NCBI GenBank assembly: GCA_965203365.1
Contig: OZ241878.1
Coordinates: forward strand, 620,001-684,000
Source of the DNA: VYFG01 sp965203365
GTDB lineage: Bacteria; Pseudomonadota; Gammaproteobacteria; Arenicellales; Poriferihabitantaceae
Direction of reading: 5' to 3'
Length of the DNA stretch: 64,000 nucleotides
Positions within the stretch are counted from its first letter, which is position 1. Each line of letters opens with the position of its first letter. Shown here in pieces: positions 47,998 through 56,542 of the stretch. The notes under the pieces are model-generated. The model worked only from the letters and a program-made list of their open reading frames with translations, was not told the origin of the DNA and ran no database searches. The position numbers and the translations under genes were made by a program.

Positions 47998-48236
47998 AGT
48001 GCCTAGGCAAAATCCCTCCTGCCTCCGGAGGTTGATGGAGTCATGCCGGATTTATATCAGCGTCGGTTGTCTCGAATCAAGCCGCTTTCGGATGCATCGT
48101 GCCGGTTTGCGATTGATGAGGGTGAATCCGGCTGGATATCTGGCCCGAAGAGAAATATCGGCCAGGATGATATTGCAGAGGCGAAGAATCTGGCATGAAC
48201 CCATCTAGGGTATTCCAGTGGAATCACCGGTTCCTG

Positions 48237-48242
48237 TATAAT
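48237..48242 (+). promoter_or_regulatory. -10 box giving a probable leaderless guaB mRNA
   Basis: Perfect TATAAT ends 6 nt before the guaB ATG, placing the transcription start at or next to the start codon. The -35 is weak (TTCCAG at 48213-48218, 18-nt spacer). No Shine-Dalgarno precedes the ATG. Confidence 0.55.
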
Positions 48243-48248
48243 CTTTCG

Positions 48249-49703
48249 ATGGAACCTATACTGACTGCACTGACCTTCGACGACATTCTGCTCGTCCCTG
48301 CCAAATCGGATATCTTGCCCCGGGACGCGGATCTCAGCACGCGATTTACCCGCAGGCTGTCGCTCAACATACCCCTCCTTTCAGCCGCCATGGACACCGT
48401 GACCGGTGCACGTGCGGCTATCTGTCTGGCGCAAGCCGGTGGAGTCGGCGTGATCCATCGCAACTGCCCGCCGAAATTACAGGCACAGGAAGTGACCCAA
48501 GTCAAAAAATATGAAAGCGGTGTCATCACGGATCCGGTAACAGTCGACCTGTCGGCCCGGGTCCGCGATGTGCTCGCCCTGATGAGAAAGCATGCCATTT
48601 CGGGAGTCCCAGTGATCAGTGGCCAACAACCTATCGGGATTGTCACTAGTCGGGACCTGCGATTCGAGCGCAACATGGACACTCCCGTCGAGCAGGTGAT
48701 GACTCAGCAATCCGATCTGGTCACCGTGCAGGAAGGGGCCTCACCGGATGAGATTGAGCGACTGCTGCATCAGCATCGGATTGAGAAAGTTCTGGTCGTG
48801 GACGACAAGGGAGATCTGGTCGGGTTGGTGACGGTGAAAGATATACAAAAATCCAGTGATCACCCTAATGCCTGTCGGGACAGCTTTGGTCGGCTGTTGG
48901 CCGCCGCGGCCGTCGGCGTCGGTCAGGATGCGGATGAACGGGTCGAGAGGTTGGTGGATGCTGGTGTGGATGCGATTGTCGTTGATACGGCCCATGGTCA
49001 TTCACGCGATGTGCTTGAACGAGTGACACAAATCAAGCAAGCATATGATGTCGAGGTGATCGGCGGCAATATTGCCACTCGGGAAGCCGCACTGGATCTT
49101 CTGGAGGCGGGGGCCGATGGTGTCAAGGTCGGTATTGGACCCGGTTCGATCTGTACCACCCGTATGGTCGCCGGGGTCGGGGTTCCACAGGTTCACGCCA
49201 TTATGGAAGTGGCAAAGGCCTTGGAAGGGACCGATGTGCCGGTTATCGCCGATGGGGGAATCCGTTATTCCGGCGATATTGCGAAGAGCATTGCGGTGGG
49301 TGCCTCATCGGTCATGGTCGGAAGTATGCTGGCCGGCACGGATGAATCCCCCGGGGACATTGAGATATACCAAGGCCGTTCCTATAAGTCCTACCGTGGC
49401 ATGGGTTCCTTGGGTGCGATGCAAAAAGGTTCCCGGGACCGTTACTTTCAGGACAGTGTCGACAGTGCCGACAAACTGGTGCCGGAGGGGATTGAAGGGC
49501 GAGTGCCGTACAAGGGCCCCATGACGCACATCATTCATCAGTTGATGGGGGGGTTACGGGCCAGTATGGGGTATACCGGACATCACTCTATCGATAGCAT
49601 GCGGGGCCAGGTCAGATTGGTTCGCATCACCAACGCAGGGATCGCCGAAAGCCATGTGCATGATGTCTCGATTGTCAAAGAGGCACCGAACTACCACCGA
49701 TAG
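48249..49703 (+). CDS. guaB: Inosine-5'-monophosphate dehydrogenase
   Basis: NAD-dependent oxidation of IMP to XMP, the first step to GMP. 484 residues: ALTFDDILLVPAKSDILPRD at the N-terminus, tandem CBS domains (about 90-205), catalytic Cys in GIGPGSICTTRMV, flap YRGMGSLGAM. An in-frame ATG at 48195 would be upstream of the -10 and adds non-homologous sequence, so 48249 is used. guaA follows 64 nt later. Confidence 0.96.
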   Translation: MEPILTALTFDDILLVPAKSDILPRDADLSTRFTRRLSLNIPLLSAAMDTVTGARAAICLAQAGGVGVIHRNCPPKLQAQEVTQVKKYESGVITDPVTVDLSARVRDVLALMRKHAISGVPVISGQQPIGIVTSRDLRFERNMDTPVEQVMTQQSDLVTVQEGASPDEIERLLHQHRIEKVLVVDDKGDLVGLVTVKDIQKSSDHPNACRDSFGRLLAAAAVGVGQDADERVERLVDAGVDAIVVDTAHGHSRDVLERVTQIKQAYDVEVIGGNIATREAALDLLEAGADGVKVGIGPGSICTTRMVAGVGVPQVHAIMEVAKALEGTDVPVIADGGIRYSGDIAKSIAVGASSVMVGSMLAGTDESPGDIEIYQGRSYKSYRGMGSLGAMQKGSRDRYFQDSVDSADKLVPEGIEGRVPYKGPMTHIIHQLMGGLRASMGYTGHHSIDSMRGQVRLVRITNAGIAESHVHDVSIVKEAPNYHR

Positions 49704-49767
49704 CCCGTGCCCGCAACTCGTTTGGACGGGCCGGTTCCTCTTCTTTCGTCCTGACTTATTTTAAGGT

Positions 49768-51327
49768 ATGCCTGATTCCCAGAACCTGCACCAGGACCAG
49801 ATATTGATCCTGGATTTCGGGGCACAGTATACCCAACTGATCGGGCGGGTCGTTCGTGAATGTGGGGTGTATTGTGAAATCCATCCATGGAACGTGGATG
49901 ACTCGGTCATCGGGGAGTTTCGGCCGAAGGGAGTGATTCTCTCCGGTGGGCCCGAGTCGGCCTATGAAGAGGGAATGCCGTCGGTGCCGGAATTTCTGCT
50001 TCAGACCGGATTACCCCTCCTCGGCATATGCTACGGGATGCAGACGCTGGTCACCCAACTGGGGGGGCAGGTGGAAAATGCGGATTGCCAGGAATATGGT
50101 CATGCTGAGGTCAAGACAATTCGACCGTGTCGACTGTTGGGTGAGTCCGACAGGCGCCTTGATGTTTGGATGAGCCACGGGGATCGGGTGATTGAATTGC
50201 CGGCTGGCTTTGAAGTGGTCGCTGTCAGTGCCAGTTCGCCATACGCCGCTGTTGCCGATGATGAACGTCAATACTATGGAGTGCAGTTTCATCCCGAGGT
50301 CACCCATACTCCAGAAGGCCGGGATATCCTGTCTCGGTTTGTCCATGACATCTGTGGTTGTGCCTCGGATTGGGTGCCGGCAAACATTATTCGATCCATT
50401 CTGCGGGAGACACGTGATGTGGTGGGTCGAGATGAAGTCATTTTGGGTATTTCGGGGGGGGTGGACTCTTCCGTCCTCGCCACGCTGTTGCATCAGGCCA
50501 TTGGAGATCAATTGATCTGTATTTTTGTTGACACCGGACTTCTTCGACTGCATGAGGGCGAACAGGTCATGGATACGTTTGCCCAACATTTGGGGGTACG
50601 TGTCGACAGGGTCGATGCCGAAGAAGAGTTCCTTGAACGACTGACCGGTGTCACAGATCCGGAAGTTAAGCGCAAGATCATCGGAAATCTGTTCGTCGAA
50701 ATTTTCGAGCGCGAGGCCACCCGCTTTCGAGGTGCCCGTTGGTTGGCTCAGGGGACTATTTATCCAGATGTCATCGAGTCTGCCGGCAGTCAACATGGTC
50801 AAGCGAGGGTCATCAAGTCCCATCACAATGTGGGGGGGCTTCCGGACACCATGGAACTGCGACTTCTTGAACCGCTAAGGGAACTGTTCAAGGATGAGGT
50901 ACGACGGATTGGTATGGATCTGGGGTTGCCCAAATGGATGGTATATCGTCATCCATTCCCCGGTCCGGGTCTCGGTGTTCGGATTCTCGGTGAAGTGAAA
51001 AAGGAGTATGCCGATATCCTGCGCAAGGCCGATCATATCTTCATTGAGGAACTGGAAAAAAACGACCTCTATGACCAGATCAGCCAAGCCTTTGCGGTCT
51101 TTCTTCCCGTTCAGTCTGTGGGGGTGGTCGGCGACAATCGTGCCTATGAATATGTGATCGCCCTGCGTGCTGTCGAAACGGTGGATTTCATGACAGCGAA
51201 CTGGGCCCATTTACCCTATGAGATACTGTCCACCATTTCCAGCCGGATCATCAATGAAGTCCGGGGAATTAGCCGGGTGACTTACGATATTTCTGGAAAG
51301 CCTCCGGCGACCATCGAGTGGGAATGA
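49768..51327 (+). CDS. guaA: GMP synthase (glutamine-hydrolysing)
   Basis: Converts XMP to GMP. 519 residues: class I glutamine amidotransferase with catalytic Cys in LLGICYGMQTL and His-x-Glu in GVQFHPEVTHT, ATP-pyrophosphatase PP-loop GISGGVDSSVLA, and a C-terminal dimerization domain ending PPATIEWE. The 3' end of guaA is a recognised integration site for genomic islands, and the accessory region starts right after it. Confidence 0.97.
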   Translation: MPDSQNLHQDQILILDFGAQYTQLIGRVVRECGVYCEIHPWNVDDSVIGEFRPKGVILSGGPESAYEEGMPSVPEFLLQTGLPLLGICYGMQTLVTQLGGQVENADCQEYGHAEVKTIRPCRLLGESDRRLDVWMSHGDRVIELPAGFEVVAVSASSPYAAVADDERQYYGVQFHPEVTHTPEGRDILSRFVHDICGCASDWVPANIIRSILRETRDVVGRDEVILGISGGVDSSVLATLLHQAIGDQLICIFVDTGLLRLHEGEQVMDTFAQHLGVRVDRVDAEEEFLERLTGVTDPEVKRKIIGNLFVEIFEREATRFRGARWLAQGTIYPDVIESAGSQHGQARVIKSHHNVGGLPDTMELRLLEPLRELFKDEVRRIGMDLGLPKWMVYRHPFPGPGLGVRILGEVKKEYADILRKADHIFIEELEKNDLYDQISQAFAVFLPVQSVGVVGDNRAYEYVIALRAVETVDFMTANWAHLPYEILSTISSRIINEVRGISRVTYDISGKPPATIEWE

Positions 51328-51379
51328 TTCCACGTCTGGCACCTGCAGGCATCAAACAGCATATAAAATATCTCCCGTG

Positions 51380-51398
51380 CCACTCTGAAGTGCAACAC
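51380..51398. repeat. IS-end-like motif, copy 1 (left boundary of island)
   Basis: CCACTCTGAAGTGCAACAC, 52 nt after guaA. The core GAAGTGCAACACTT recurs as the complement at 59.0 kb, next to an IS30-type transposase remnant, and in degenerate form at 56.33 kb. The outer bases CCACTCT also recur as the complement at 60.61 kb. Best read as a leftover insertion-sequence end that truncated hsdS. Confidence 0.6.
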
Positions 51399-51447
51399 TT
51401 AGCTCCGTCGCCTGATCGTTTGAGTTAAGCGGATTGCGGTGGGCCAG

Positions 51448-51752
51448 ATGATGGCAGACAATCTCAAGTTTGCGTATCCATCTGCGGACGAGCAACTGGA
51501 AATTCTAGAACACATCCAGGAAAAGTCGGCCGAGATCGACCAGGCCATATCCCGCGCTCAACGCGAAGTCGAACTGAACTGATGCGCGAATATCGCACCC
51601 GGCTGATTTCCGATATAGTCACCGGCCAGGTCGATGTGCGTGGCATCGAAGTGCCGGAGGTTGCCGAGGACGAGCTGCTGGCGCTGGATGCCGATGTGAG
51701 AGACAACGAAGAACTGATCGAAGACGAGGCCGAATCGGAGGCTGAGACATGA
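51448..51752 (+). pseudogene. hsdS: hsdS remnant: C-terminal part of a type I restriction specificity subunit, frameshifted
   Basis: Two overlapping frames together encode about the last 100 residues of an HsdS. Frame one (51448-51582) reads SADEQLEILEHIQEKSAEID and ends QREVELN. Frame two (51582-51752) reads MREYRTRLISDIVTGQVDVRG, matching the RTALISAAVTGKIDVR signature of HsdS C-termini. The break coincides with a tandem AACTG-AACTG (51572-51581); removing one copy restores a continuous ELMREYR. N-terminal target-recognition domains and hsdM are missing. Its stop overlaps the darT start as ATGA. Confidence 0.85.
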
Positions 51753-52408
51753 CAGTCCCCGCACAACCCAAGATCTACCACATCGTGCATGTGGATAGAC
51801 TGCCATCAATTATTCAAAGTGATGGGCTGTGGTGTGATGCAGAGATTGTGAAGTATTCGGGGCTGGGAACGACGATAGGAATGAGCACTATCAAAGCAAG
51901 ACGCCTCAATGAACTGACCCTGGATAGTCATCTTGGGTTATATGTGGGCGAGTGTGTACCTTTCTATTTTTGTCCCCGCTCGATCATGCTTTACCTGATT
52001 TATCAAGCTAATCATCCCGAGCTTACCTATCATGGTGGCCAAGGCTCAATCGTGCATCTGGAGTTCGATCTTCAGGCGGCCGTTGCATGGGCCGATGCGA
52101 ACGATCGACGTTGGGCTTTTACACTCTCGAATGCGGGTTCTTATTTTTTCGAAGATCGTTGTGATCTGGCCCAATTGAATGAAGTTAATTGGGATGCAGT
52201 CGGAGCCAATCGTTGGAGAGGAGTAGGAATTTCACCTATAGTCAAAGAAGGTAAGCAGGCGGAGTTTCTGGTAGAAACTAGTTTCCCATGGAGTCTGGTT
52301 GAACGTATTGGCGTGCGTACCAATGCGACATATTACCAGGTGGTCCATGCACTAACTGATAGCGCCCATAAACCGCAGTTCGAGATTAAGACCGAATGGT
52401 ATTATTGA
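51749..52408 (+). CDS. darT: DNA ADP-ribosyltransferase toxin DarT
   Basis: Transfers ADP-ribose from NAD onto thymidine of single-stranded DNA in the members studied, blocking replication; used in phage defence. 219 residues with IYHIVHVDRLPSIIQSDGL, an Arg at 51 in the NAD-binding loop and the catalytic Glu at 172 in KQAEFLVET. Appears complete. Start overlaps the hsdS-remnant stop by 4 nt; darG follows 13 nt downstream. Confidence 0.92.
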   Translation: MTVPAQPKIYHIVHVDRLPSIIQSDGLWCDAEIVKYSGLGTTIGMSTIKARRLNELTLDSHLGLYVGECVPFYFCPRSIMLYLIYQANHPELTYHGGQGSIVHLEFDLQAAVAWADANDRRWAFTLSNAGSYFFEDRCDLAQLNEVNWDAVGANRWRGVGISPIVKEGKQAEFLVETSFPWSLVERIGVRTNATYYQVVHALTDSAHKPQFEIKTEWYY

Positions 52409-52421
52409 GGGGGATTCTATA

Positions 52422-53465
52422 ATGATTGAATATAAGACAGGCAATATCCTCACCGAAGACGCCGAGGCGATCATCAATACCGTGAATTGTGTCGGCGTGA
52501 TGGGGCGCGGGATTGCACTTCAGTTCAAAAAGGCCTTCCCGGATAACTTCAAGGCCTATGCTGTTGCCTGTAAGCGAGAGGAAGTCCAGCCAGGGCGCAT
52601 GTTCGTTTTCGATGTGGGCGGCTTGACCAACCCCCGGTACGTCATCAACTTTCCCACCAAGCGTCATTGGCGGGGCAAGAGCCGTATAGCGGATATCGAA
52701 TCAGGCCTTGAAGCACTTGCTACAGAGATCAAGACGCGAGGTATTCGCTCTATTGCTATTCCGCCGCTGGGTAGTGGACTGGGTGGATTGGATTGGGCGG
52801 AAGTAAGGCAACGCATTGAGCGGGCGCTTGCCGATATGGACAACGTCCGCATCATTATCTATGAGCCCAAGGGTGCGCCAGCGGCTGAAAAGATGGTGCA
52901 TAACAGGGAAGTACCCAACATGACTCCGGGCCGGGCGGCGCTTGTAGAGTTGATGCACCGCTATTTGAGTGGACTACTCGATCCATTTATAACGCTGCTT
53001 GAAGTTCACAAGCTGATGTACTTCATGCAGGAAGCGGGTGAACCGTTAAAGCTCCGTTATCAGAAAGCTCCTTATGGACCCTATGCCGAGAATCTTCGGC
53101 ATGTTTTGAATGCCATTGAGGGACATCTGGTTTCCGGCTATGCCGATGGCGGAGACGCGCCGGACAAGCCACTTCAGCTTGTGCCGGGAGCTATAGAGGA
53201 TGCTGCCGAATTCATTAGTGAGCACGCTGAGACCAGGCAACGAATTGAACAAGTCACAAAATTGGTAGAGGGCTTTGAATCTCCCTTCGGGCTGGAGTTG
53301 CTAGCCACTGTGCACTGGGTGATGAAGCATGAACAGGCCGACACTGTGGAAGAAGTGGTTCGCCGTATTCATGCCTGGAATGAGCGCAAGCTGCAATTCA
53401 CCCCGCGCCAGATTGGTCTTGCTGTCGATGTGTTGTCGCAAAAGGGCTGGGTTAACCCACATTAG
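52422..53465 (+). CDS. darG: DNA ADP-ribosyl glycohydrolase antitoxin DarG
   Basis: Removes DarT-added ADP-ribose from DNA and binds the toxin. 347 residues: macro domain (1-155) with INTVNCVGVMGRGIALQFKK and PPLGSGLGGLDW, then a C-terminal DarT-binding domain (about 175-347; LLEVHKLMYFMQEAGEPLKL, YQKAPYGPYAENLRHVLN). Full length and uninterrupted, with AGGGGG before the ATG. Lies immediately upstream of the hsdR remnant. Confidence 0.93.
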   Translation: MIEYKTGNILTEDAEAIINTVNCVGVMGRGIALQFKKAFPDNFKAYAVACKREEVQPGRMFVFDVGGLTNPRYVINFPTKRHWRGKSRIADIESGLEALATEIKTRGIRSIAIPPLGSGLGGLDWAEVRQRIERALADMDNVRIIIYEPKGAPAAEKMVHNREVPNMTPGRAALVELMHRYLSGLLDPFITLLEVHKLMYFMQEAGEPLKLRYQKAPYGPYAENLRHVLNAIEGHLVSGYADGGDAPDKPLQLVPGAIEDAAEFISEHAETRQRIEQVTKLVEGFESPFGLELLATVHWVMKHEQADTVEEVVRRIHAWNERKLQFTPRQIGLAVDVLSQKGWVNPH

Positions 53466-53479
53466 CCGCAAGGGAGCAC

Positions 53480-53913
53480 ATGAAACCAAACAGACACCAG
53501 TGAAAAGGGTTTGGAATCTATCATCGTCGCCTCTCTGGTGAATGATGTAGGTTACCAGCAGGGAGACCCAAGGGACTACGATCGTGAACATGCGGTTGAT
53601 TGGGGCAAGCTGTTGGAATTCCTGACCGTGACACAACCCGACACGTTGGATGATTTGAGTATAGGGCAGGAAGGCCCTAAACGCCCTCAATTTCTGCACC
53701 GTCTGCAGGGAGAGATCGCCAAGCGCGGCCTGGTAGAGGTGCTGCGCGGCGCCATCAAGCACGGCCAAGTCCATGTGGATCTTTTTCTACGGCACGCCGA
53801 CGCCGGGTAATGTGAAGACGGCGGAACGGTTCGCGGCCAACACCGTCAGCGTGACACGTCAACTCCGTTACAGCCGTAACGAGACAACGCTATCCCTCGA
53901 TATGGGTGTATTT
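53480..53913 (+). pseudogene. hsdR: hsdR remnant: N-terminal fragment of a type I restriction endonuclease, two frameshifts
   Basis: About 145 codons of an HsdR N-terminus: EKGLESIIVASLVNDVGY, then WGKLLEFLTVTQPDTLDDL, then YGTPTPGNVKTAERFAAN and VTRQLRYSRNETTLSLDMG. Two single-base gains break it: an extra A right after the ATG at 53480 (ATGAAACC, where ATGAACC would read MNQTDTSEKGLES) and a fifth T at 53782-53786. Similarity stops at about 53,913, before the nuclease core. With hsdS, it shows that darTG sat inside a type I restriction operon. Confidence 0.82.
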
Positions 53914-54004
53914 AGTGCTTGGCAGAAAACGCCATTTTTCCCGATAACAATTTGTTTTTCCATCGCAATTTTCTCCTCTTGTTCTACGAAGATTGACCTG
54001 AAAC

Positions 54005-54042
54005 GGGGCCAAATCGGGCCCCACTTCCAGTCTGAAGTGGGG
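54005..54042. repeat. Overlapping GC-rich hairpins, related to the IS-end motif
   Basis: Two mutually exclusive stems: GGGGCC (54005-54010) with GGCCCC (54017-54022), and CCCCACTTC (54019-54027) with GAAGTGGGG (54034-54042), loop CAGTCT. The left 20 bases of the second hairpin recur, inverted, as the outer flank of the IS end at 59.0 kb. It marks the junction where hsdR similarity has ended and may be an insertion target or a deletion scar. From 54043 to 54381 no supported gene is seen; an 80-codon start-less frame ends at 54321. Confidence 0.55.
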
Positions 54043-54381
54043 GGCACATGAAATCAATATCTTGATAGTTCCTGGCGGACACTAACTATGGGCTTAGGAG
54101 ATGCATAGCCGTAAAACAATATGGGTCTTCAAACGGTGCTGGTGAAGGTGAGAAGGAAGAGGGGGTTGCTGCCGTTCACTCTCAGAAGGAAGAGGGATCG
54201 GGAAGAACAAGGCCAGGTACATGGTCAGTTGATGCTGTGAATATGGGCCGGTGGCAACGTCTAAAGAGCTTGACGAAACGTCGTTCTCTGGTAGCTAAAG
54301 AATTACCTAAGAGGATGAAGTAATTATTCATTTTGGTGAGCAAACCAGCTATTATGACAGATTAGGAGGGGAGACTGAAAC

Positions 54382-55365
54382 ATGGCAACGGCTGAACAAA
54401 TCAAGGCGCTTTTAAAGAGCCACGCGGATCGAGATGATCAGCGGTTCTACTCTATTGCCTTGCAAGTTGCCGCAAAAGAAGCACGTCAAGGCCACCATAA
54501 GCTCGCTAATGAGCTAAAGGCCTTAGTGGAGAGTTCCCAAAGGACTTCAAAATTAGGTATCGCGGCACAAAGCCCCACTCCGCTGAAGAAACAGCTAGTA
54601 GGCGAGCTGAAAGGCTTGCTGGATTTGACTCCGGCTTTCGTTCGAAAAAATGAACTGGTTCTGTCGGTGGACATCAGCACTCGTTTGGAGCAAGTCCTGC
54701 TCGAACAGCGGCAAAAGGACAAATTGTCTCAGTTTGGTCTTCTTCCTCGCCGTAAGTTGTTATTCACTGGCCCGCCTGGCACGGGGAAAACCATGTCTGC
54801 GGCAGCTCTAGCTACGGAGATCAAGCTACCTCTCTATACAGTGGTTCTAGATAGTTTGACTACTCGTTTCATGGGAGAAGCGGCGGCAAAATTCCGTTTG
54901 ATTTTCGACTATATCAAGCAAACAAGAGCCGTTTATCTATTTGATGAGTTCGATGCGATCGGTACCCAGCGGGGTGCGCAGAATGATGTGGGAGAAATCA
55001 GGCGAGTACTGAATTCTTTTCTCCTATTTGTTGAACAAGACGCCTCGGAAAGCATCATCGTTGCAGCCACGAATCATCCTGAGTTATTAGACAAAGCGCT
55101 CTATCGCCGTTTTGATGATATCATTCGCTTTGAGAGGCCTAGTCAAGAACAAATAAAGCACCTTGTCGAAAATCGACTGTCTATGTTCTATACAGACCAA
55201 TTGGCATGGAGTGAAATAAGTGCAGCGGCAAACAACCTAAGTTTGGCCGAGATAACCCGGGCCTGTGAAGATGCTGCAAAAGAAGTGGTACTGAATCATA
55301 AAGCGAAAATCACTTCTTCTTTACTGATTAGGGCAATCGAACGCCGTCAAACAGGAAAAAAATAA
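54382..55365 (+). CDS. AAA+ ATPase of the AAA-subtilase (IetA-like) pair
   Basis: 327 residues: N-terminal helical region (1-85), Walker A FTGPPGTGKT (128-137), Walker B AVYLFDEFDAIG, sensor-1 IIVAATNHPELLD and arginine-finger region ALYRRFDDIIRFERP. Such short AAA+ ATPases are typically encoded directly before an S8 subtilisin-like protease; the pair has been described as IetAS in plasmid incompatibility and phage defence. Here the protease gene begins 6 nt later but is broken, so the ATPase is probably orphaned. AGGAGGGG precedes the ATG. Confidence 0.82.
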   Translation: MATAEQIKALLKSHADRDDQRFYSIALQVAAKEARQGHHKLANELKALVESSQRTSKLGIAAQSPTPLKKQLVGELKGLLDLTPAFVRKNELVLSVDISTRLEQVLLEQRQKDKLSQFGLLPRRKLLFTGPPGTGKTMSAAALATEIKLPLYTVVLDSLTTRFMGEAAAKFRLIFDYIKQTRAVYLFDEFDAIGTQRGAQNDVGEIRRVLNSFLLFVEQDASESIIVAATNHPELLDKALYRRFDDIIRFERPSQEQIKHLVENRLSMFYTDQLAWSEISAAANNLSLAEITRACEDAAKEVVLNHKAKITSSLLIRAIERRQTGKK

Positions 55366-55371
55366 AACGAA

Positions 55372-55944
55372 ATGCCGGGTCGGAAGCTGCACATTCTTAT
55401 CGAAGGCTTCGCAGACCGCGAAGACTTTAGTTCACGAAGGCGGGGTCGAAACCCGGTCATTCCACTTCAAGACCGGCATCAGCATGGTCAATCCATATCT
55501 GGCATTAAAGATATGATCGGCTCCCAGGTCACGAAGGGGATGCACATCCTTGCGCGTTTTGTGCCGACGATAGTGGAGTGCGGTGTCTGGAGTAACGGCA
55601 AGAATCTAGCCGCCATTGAGGCGTATCCTCTGGCCTGCAAACGATCAGAAACCATTCAGACTCTGCACCGACCAGACTCCGCACTCAGTCATGCAGACTG
55701 GGAGGATGCACTGACCTGCGCCTTGGTCTCCAGTCTGTTGGCGGAAAAGCGGAGCGCTCTTATGCCGCCAGCGGCTGGCGTTTCCCCAAGCGAGGGCTGG
55801 GTAGGGCTGCCCAGGGAAGCTTTTGCTCAGGATGCGGCGTCATCAGACTGCACTGAGTGCTGTGGGTCTGCTACGCTCCTGTTTCAGAAAAACAATACGG
55901 TTTATCTGAAAAAAGAAGTATTCGAAAATGTCTCAAAGTATTGA
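55372..55944 (+). pseudogene. Chimeric frame: subtilase N-terminus fused to the tail of a DUF429-like protein
   Basis: Residues 1-41 (MPGRKLHILIEGFADREDF, then PVIPLQDRHQHGQS) match the N-terminus of the S8 protease that normally follows the AAA+ ATPase. From about residue 44 the sequence changes to a DUF429/RNase-H-like nuclease C-terminus (IGSQVTKGMHILARF, AAIEAYPLACKRS, EDALTCALVSSL, PSEGWVGLPREAF). The junction near 55,495 is in frame, so a deletion created a 190-codon open reading frame without the subtilase catalytic triad. Whether the fusion is expressed is unknown. Confidence 0.7.
55882..55911. promoter_or_regulatory. Inverted repeat before the DUF6088 gene (candidate operator)
   Basis: TTTCAGA (55882-55888) and TCTGAAA (55905-55911), 16 nt apart, ending 16 nt before the ATG. 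Position suits autoregulation by the antitoxin-like protein. Inference only. Confidence 0.35.
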
Positions 55945-56542
55945 AAACAAAGTTATTTCACGGATATATGGCCGTGGTAGGGGTTGGGCCTTTACCAAGA
56001 CCGACTTTGTGGCCGAATTTGATGAGGTCAATCTCCATCGGGCACTCTCCAGCCTGACCAAGGCTGGCAAGATTCGCCGTGTCTGTCGAGGGGTCTACGA
56101 CTATCCTCGCTATAGCGCACTACTGGACCGTCAATTGAGCCCGGATCTCGACCAAGTGGCTCATGCGTTGGCTCGCAAATTCAACTGGCGCATTCAACCT
56201 GCCGGCGATGCGGCTCTAAACCTGCTGGGTCTCTCCACCCAAGTTCCGGGGCGTTGGATTTACCTCTCCGACGGTCCAAGCCGTGAGTATGAAATCGGGA
56301 AACATTCCTTGGTGTTCAAGTCCCCATGCAACTCCGAAGTGCGACACCTGGTCGAGTCGCCTGATGTTCGCGCTCAAGTCCACGGGTCGACCACTGCGGC
56401 CGGTCGCCGAGCCACGCGGCCGCTCCGTCGGTCCGATTGCCCGCGAGCGCCGAACTTATCGGTCGGCACGGCGCTGTGTCCATTCGGGCGATGCCCTCAT
56501 TACCGGGAGTGCGGCGAGTATGGCACTTCGGAATGGAAGTGA
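55928..56542 (+). pseudogene. DUF6088 (AbiEi-like) antitoxin gene, C-terminus replaced by inserted element
   Basis: The first 131 or so residues match DUF6088 proteins: KVISRIYGRGRGWAFTKTDF, IRRVCRGVYDYPRYS, RIQPAGDAALNLLGLSTQVP and IYLSDGPSREYEIG, with an N-terminal winged helix. After HSLVFK (56321) the frame runs into a 0.22-kb element with IS-like ends and continues as Arg/Ser/Cys-rich noise to a stop inside the element. The native C-terminus is not found on the far side. Family members pair with a toxin, often AbiEii-like; none is adjacent. Confidence 0.75.

Noticed and set aside
51328..51379. guaA-end attachment repeat (att site) within the window
   Set aside because: The last 20 or so nt of guaA were looked for further right and no second copy was seen, so no att pair can be claimed.
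54079..54321. Open frame of about 80 codons without a start, ending KRRSLVAKELPKRMK
   Set aside because: It has no ATG until late, and no family is recognisable. It could be the tail of a lost gene, but the support is too thin to call.
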